A stretch of 64,000 bases of DNA. Source: Jaapia argillacea MUCL 33604 (Eukaryota; Basidiomycota; Agaricomycetes; Jaapiales; Jaapiaceae). The position numbers and the translations under genes are program-made. Below the pieces are notes generated by a model. It made no database searches, was not told the DNA's origin, and saw nothing but the letters and a program-made list of their open reading frames with translations. Every line of letters starts with the position of its first letter. Positions within the stretch are counted from its first letter, which is position 1. The stretch covers positions 1,959,036 to 2,023,035 of the forward strand of contig KL197710.1 in the NCBI GenBank assembly GCA_000697665.1, read 5' to 3'. Below, piece by piece: positions 59,122 to 64,000 of this stretch.

Positions 59122-59633
59122 TTCAGATCTCCGCTTCCGACCATATGGTTCCTGGCTTCTGCATGCCTATCTGATACTCTCTCTATCTCAATTGAAAGGC
59201 ACGATTCTCCTTCCTTTCGTGAACAGTCCCTTAACTAGAGTGGTGGTGATCTCACCGATATCGACCTTTATCTTGTTCAAGTCGGCATAACCTCGTCAAT
59301 TCGAGGCTGTAGAAGCCGAAGGCCAGCTGCCCCGAAGTTCCTTCAGACCCCGCAAAGGTTGAAAAGCAGCATCTCCCCAAGCCTGACGCTGGCCGCGTGG
59401 GATGTGCTATCACAATAGACTGCCGTCACGAGTACAACCCGCCCGGAAGAGTTTCCCGGGCAAACTGCGCCAATTTTGGATCTTTGGGTCATCGTTTCTG
59501 GTGCGTCCCAGTAAACATGAGTTCATTTATGTGGGTTTATTGTCCGACGAACGCACGTCTATTTCAAACCTGTGAATTAGCCTCTGGATCGTCGCCTGAA
59601 CTTCAATCTTACGCCACCTTTTAGGGTTAGGTC
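59122..59633. other. Intergenic: SMP-30 3' flank
   Basis: About 510 bases after the SMP-30 stop. Several short plus-strand frames, none protein-like. It likely contains the 3' UTR of that gene and the end of the decayed region to the right. Confidence 0.35.
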
Positions 59634-60560
59634 AGGGATCTGACGGTAACACGTCAAACTTGAACGCAAAGGGTGGACCTGAGTTGTTTCCCGGTACACT
59701 GGGATATGTGAGCCCATCCTTCTGCTTCTGATCGATGGGGGTATTGCATTCAAATTCGACGAGTTGTCCGTCGCGGAATGAATAGATTTGAGACACGAGT
59801 GGCCTCCAGACTCTCCTGAGGGTGGTTTGCCTATCCTACAGTCCAACAGTGGTGCATGTCATCGTCGCGGGTTGGGGGGCGATCCTCACCTATGTGAAGG
59901 GACTCGTCAAGCAAGGACGGAAATCGTCAGTAGGTCATTGCGAAAGCCAGACACTCCGCTGAATTACTCGTCGGTTGACAGTGCTCTTAGGAAATTAGAG
60001 CCACGGCTGCCATGATGCGGGCGCTTCCTTCATCTTGATCGAGTTTTCCGGGTCAGTGCGGGGAATCAGGAGTAGAGGCGCCAGCGACGGCACTGGCCAT
60101 GTGTGGCATTGTGTATTGGTTGGCTCGTCCAAAGCGATGCTCAGCGATAGACAACGTTGTCATGTCATATTTCGAAGGTGCAACGTGCTCAATCCCAGCT
60201 GATGGTTGTCCGTGAAGTGGGTCGGCTTCGTCGACAACACTTTCCCCGATACTGTTGAGTATAACCCCAGGGTGTCTTTGGTGCTCACAAACCAGCCTTC
60301 GTTAGCAGACCGACACTTCTGGGTAGTCCCACGGTTGCAGGATGTGAGCAGGGTATGGGGCAGCGAGGACGATCAAGAATCGTGGAATGGATACAATCTC
60401 AGGATATCGTTGGCAAGGGATAGTCACTTTCGGAGTATGGTACCACAGATTGGATACATGGGCAAGCTGTAAAATATGAAGTTCAGAACGGCGCCGACGA
60501 TAAGGTTTCGACGAAGCCCGCACGACTAGGAATGGGCGGCAAATGCCGAGTTGAACTGTG
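59634..60560 (-). pseudogene. Probable decayed or mis-splicing gene of unknown family
   Basis: Several minus-strand pieces look coding but are broken. One frame runs ..SIPRFLIVLAAPYPAHILQP, meets a TAA near 60302, then continues SIGESVVDEADPLHGQPSAG, EHRFGRANQYTMPHMASAVA and GASTPDSPH before a stop near 60057. A shifted frame carries PRTDPENSIKMKEAPASWQP. A last piece, LVSQIYSFRDGQLVEFECNT and YPSVPGNNSGPPFAFKFDVL, ends at 59634 after an acceptor-like CTGTAG. The intron signals I could find do not join all pieces. This may be a pseudogene or a real gene with errors in sequence. I do not recognise the family. Confidence 0.35.
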
Positions 60561-60769
60561 CAGTTGCAAGTCACGGTGGCTGTCACCTAAACGGCTCAGA
60601 CCACGGCTACCGACATCAAGATCCTCAAGGTGAGAGAACCGCCAGACTTGCAGCATTGACCTCCTCCTAAACTCTGTGTACATTACCTCGCTATCCCTAT
60701 TCTCAGGTGCGCCAGTTCCCCCCGTCTTCCCCGCTCTCCTTTATCTCATTTCTCGGATTCAGACTCGCC

Positions 60770-61603
60770 ATGGCCACTTTCTCCTCCAGTCCCATCATCA
60801 TTGATGGCAAGGGCCATCTCCTTGGTCGGCTGGCCTCCATTATTTCCAAGCAGATCCTGTCCGGCCAGAAAATCGTAGTTGTTCGGTGTGAAGAGATCAA
60901 CATCTCTGGCAGCTTCTTCCGCAACAAGGTGCATTACCCCGCATCTCGTCTTTTGAATCGTGTTTACTGACCAAATCCCAAATCCTCACCACTCCCAACC
61001 AACCAAACACCCGCTCTTTCACGCAAAAACAGCTCCGTTACCACAACTTCCTCCACAAACGTCATATTGTCAACCCCAAAAAGTCTGGTCCCTTCCATCA
61101 CCGAGCACCATCCAAGATTCTCTTCAGAGCCATCCGCGGCATGACCCCCCACAAGACTGCGCGTGGTGCAGCAGCTCTTGAACGCCTCAAACTGTTCGAG
61201 GGTATTCCTCCCCCTTACGACAGAAAGAAGCGAATGGTTGTGCCTGAGGCGTTGAGGGTGTTGAGGTTGAAGCCTGGGAGGAAGTACTGCACAGTGAAGG
61301 TGGGTTCAATCATCGATTTGTACAGGGAGGGGAAATTGTTGACGGATTCGAAACTTGGGGTGATTTAGCGTTTGTCTCACGAGGTTGGCTGGGGCTACAA
61401 GGATGTTGTGGATCGTCTTGAGGAGAAGAGGAAGATCAAGGCTCAGGCCTTCCATGAGCGCAAGGTCCGGCCTGCTTTTCTCCTTCATCCTTCTGTTGTA
61501 CTGAATATCGATATCCCATTAGGTGACAGCGCTCAAGCTGCGCCAAAAGGCCTTGGCAGATACTGCGTCGTCGTTCGAAAAACTCGGCCAGCTCGGTTAT
61601 TAG
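60770..61603 (+). CDS. RPL16: 60S ribosomal protein L16 / L13a (uL13)
   Basis: Large-subunit ribosomal protein, universal uL13. It starts [20 protein letters not shown], with the conserved [20 protein letters not shown]. After an intron come [20 protein letters not shown] and [17 protein letters not shown], with [20 protein letters not shown] directly after. Then [19 protein letters not shown] and [20 protein letters not shown] follow. The last exon encodes [20 protein letters not shown] and the stop at 61603. Four exons; about 200 residues, the expected length. Pyrimidine-rich sequence just upstream of the ATG fits a ribosomal-protein gene leader. Confidence 0.97.
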
Positions 61604-62444
61604 AAGGGAACGCAATCTCATGTCGTATCACCACCCGCTCTATACTTGCTCTCAGTTATCTACTATGACCAGATGCCATGAGATGTTTCCCCTATGTAGC
61701 CACACCTTACTGCTTCATTATGCAGCGCTGTCGGGAGTTATGTTGAATATGATGCATCGTTTCTCGGGCCTTGCTTCAATGTACGTTGGGGTTTATCTAA
61801 TAATCAAACGGACGGACCAAGGGCGCGTCGCATCAGCGTGACACCAGTTATCCGCAACATATCCCTATTAAACTGAGATACCCTTAAGCATATACATACT
61901 TTTATAATGTCCTTGCAAGAATGAATGAACATGCACGAAAGCAGTACGATGAGACGAGAGGGAAGGAGCCACAAGATACGGCAACAAGCAAACTAATGAG
62001 GCGGTGATCAAGTACGTAGTGTATGGGGTGACAAACGGTAGGGGCGGGAGGAGGAAGAGGAGGGAGGGGATGAGAGTGAACAAGATATACATATGTTCAG
62101 GAATTTTAGGTTTTGTCGAATGCCAGAAGGGTGGACATGAGGGACGATGAAGAGGGTTTGTAGGATTTTATGTAACAGGGATGGGGTGACGGTCAAGCAT
62201 GGAGGATGCATTGGTCGTGGCAGCCTGTGCGAAGTTTATCGGAGGAGAGGTGATAGATGAAAGGAAGGAGAGACAGAGATGGGAGATGGGAAGGAACGGA
62301 TGAAAGACGTGTATTTGGCCGAGCACGGCCAGAGGGTCGAGAGCGAGGCGGAGGAGGCGGGACTCGGGGGGCCCGGACGGATTTTCACCAACTATGACGG
62401 TAAAAGAACACGGACAAGATCAGGCGCAACAAGCGTTCCACGCT
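61604..62444. other. Convergent 3' flanks, RPL16 / KH-domain gene
   Basis: About 840 bases between two convergent stop codons. The right part (about 62030-62350) is strongly purine-rich on the plus strand (pyrimidine-rich for the KH-gene transcript), consistent with a long 3' UTR. Open frames here (for example 62279-62563) are not recognisable proteins. Confidence 0.4.
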
Positions 62445-63694
62445 TCAGTCCTCCAAGTTCTCCTGCTGTTCCCTCCCAACTCTCCTCTCCTTCTCGCTCT
62501 CCAACTGATTGTACAACAAAAACAGGGCCTTCTCGTTGGCCTCTGGTGTTCCGACGATCGTGAACATCCGCTCGCCAGTCTCGTCATGCGGTGCTTTGGC
62601 GATAGAGATCTTCGAACCGGAAAGACGACGGATTTCGGTGATCTTGGACCCGCCACGTCCAATGATGCAGCCGACCATATCAGAAGGGATGGAGATGTTT
62701 TGTGTTCGAAGGTTTGCAGGTTGAGATGGTGAACCAGGCGAAGGCGGGGTGGTCCGCCCACGATCACGAGATTCGCGCTGACTGGACTCTCCATTCGCTG
62801 CCCGCCGTGTGCTACCACCGCCCTCCCGATCACCACGTCCACTACCTCGGTAACCTTCACCCGAAGGAGAATATGCGGTTGATGACCGTCTTGCATCACC
62901 ACGACCACCGCCCGTCCGCTCCTCGCCTGCGGCACCCGGATGGTAGAGAACGGTACCCTGACCCCTCTCCCAATCTTCCAGCAAGCATTTTCCAATCTCT
63001 TCGATGGCGCGTCCGATAGCCTCTATAGGACCTTGGACTTCGACTATCCGCTCTGTGGATTGAGGAAGCATTTCCTTCGAAGCGACCATGCGGACACCAG
63101 TGCTGTCTTGGATGGCTTTGATTTTTTGGCCACTGCGGCCTATTACAGTACCCATGAGGTTGTGAGAGATGAGTAGTCGGATAGATGTGTGAGTTGACGA
63201 AGGCGATGATATGGATACGGGGGAAGTGGGGTTTGCGGATACGAGTTGGGAGATTATGAGGGTGTAAGCCTGACAAAGGGATATTAAATCTTAACAGGTA
63301 GGACTAGACGCCAAGAGAATAGACAGCTGACCTTTGCGACGCCTTCGACCGAGCCACTAACGGTGAGGACGCGCTCGTGGACACCAGCAATGACCTTGCT
63401 AACGCCGGCCTTTACGCCAGTTTGTTCGCGAAGTTCCGCGACATTTTTGCCACCTTTGCCAATGATGACGCCGGCGTCTTTTGTGCTGACCAGCGCACGA
63501 AGGGTCAAAGTATCATGGCCACTGGGAGACGACGAACGGGAGAGGGCTTCAGGGCTGGCTGGAGATTGATAAGAAAAAAAGTCACGAAAAAAGGGACAAA
63601 AATGAGACGCGTTAGATCACAGATGATTATCACAACAAGAGAGGATGGACTGACGAGTTTCCCTGACAACACCACGAGGAGAGTCGGAAGGCAT
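62445..63694 (-). CDS. Three-KH-domain RNA-binding protein, Rnc1/PCBP-like
   Basis: Poly(C)-binding-type RNA-binding protein that controls mRNA stability or translation. Exon 1 reads MPSDSPRGVVRET, then an intron to SPEALSRSSSPSGHDTL. KH1 is LRALVSTKDAGVIIGKGGKN (GKGG loop near 63445). KH2 is IRLLISHNLMGTVIGRSGQK (GRSG loop near 63130). A Gly/Arg/Ser-rich linker at about 62730-62930 has RGG-like pieces. KH3 is ISIPSDMVGCIIGRGGSKIT (GRGG loop near 62650). The end is KERRVGREQQENLED at 62445. All three GxxG loops are intact. Closest to S. pombe Rnc1 and animal PCBP by architecture; the targets are not visible. Confidence 0.92.
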
Positions 63695-64000
63695 GCTGGA
63701 GGATTTGGGGGAGGGGAGTTGGGAGGAGAAAGGGAGATTTGAGGAGAAGAGGAGGATGGAGGATGGAGGTTTTGCTTGAAAGGCTGACTGAACTAAACTG
63801 GCCTAACAAATGTGTTTGTGATCGGTTAAAGTCCAGACTATGGTCCACCCGGAGACCATTCTGCGTCATTCTCCTGCCGAACTGGTCCCACTGCCGGCAC
63901 ACATGGACTTGATCAATTTCCATTTTCTTTGCCGCAATGTCTCTTGGACGAGGCCATCCTTCGCTGCCAAAGCCTCCTCACCAGCACAACCAGCATGCTT
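63695..64000. other. Upstream region of the KH gene; possible start of another gene at the right edge
   Basis: Contains the KH-gene promoter. An ATG at about 63937 (MSLGRGHPSLPKPPHQHNQH) opens a plus-strand frame that runs off the window and could be the first exon of a next gene. A second overlapping ATG frame begins near 63903. Too short to judge. Confidence 0.25.

Noticed and set aside
1-64000. tRNA, rRNA, CRISPR arrays, terminal repeats of transposons
   Set aside because: I scanned for tRNA B-box-like stretches, regular spaced repeats and inverted or direct terminal repeats and saw none convincing. A covariance-model or repeat search would be decisive and was not possible here.

Overview
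This window is a piece of a fungal nuclear chromosome, most likely from a basidiomycete (probably Agaricomycotina; inference). About 30 protein genes lie on both strands, roughly one per 2 kb. Nearly all are split by many short introns, mostly about 45-65 bases, with GT..AG ends and CTAAC/CTGAC-like branch points. The identifiable proteins are conserved fungal housekeeping proteins. I see no rRNA, tRNA, CRISPR array, intact transposon or prokaryotic-style operon. Coordinates for spliced genes run from start codon to stop codon and include introns; exon joins were read by eye from conserved reading frames.

Layout. 1-13 kb, minus strand: a DEAH-type RNA helicase cut by the left edge, the INO80 chromatin-remodelling ATPase and fumarase. 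13-22.6 kb: PEX11 and CMC1 (plus), lipoyl synthase (minus), then a MYND-finger gene with a G21 tract, a small Cys-finger gene, RPS28 and a family-8 glycosyltransferase (plus). 22.7-29.7 kb: KAE1 and the pyruvate dehydrogenase E2 gene LAT1 (minus), then exosome CSL4 and a NudE-like dynein factor (plus). 30-37.6 kb: ESS2, a FAM192A/PSME3IP1-like gene (minus), an SRF1-like membrane protein, an SLC35F5-like transporter and SLX9. 37.8-48.4 kb: a cytochrome P450, a small unknown gene, a long coiled-coil protein, XRCC2 (plus) and a stand-alone adenylation enzyme. 48.5-64 kb: an uncertain gene, a zinc alcohol dehydrogenase, AIM6, mitochondrial bL17, an uncharacterised membrane protein, mitochondrial acyl carrier protein, an SMP-30 family lactonase, a messy decayed-looking region, RPL16 (uL13) and a three-KH-domain RNA-binding protein.

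How the genes relate. Several products act in mitochondria: fumarase, CMC1, lipoyl synthase, LAT1, bL17m, ACP and AIM6. Three belong to one route: ACP carries the octanoyl precursor, lipoyl synthase inserts sulfur and LAT1 is the lipoylated acceptor. Otherwise the order looks like normal fungal gene scatter with several divergent pairs sharing short promoters.

The second-look items are gene-structure oddities (two GC-AG introns, introns directly after ATG, a 20-base internal exon, an 8-base terminal exon, a G21 tract, a hexanucleotide repeat in XRCC2) and several unrecognised or decayed genes. I did not find a convincing novel multi-gene system.
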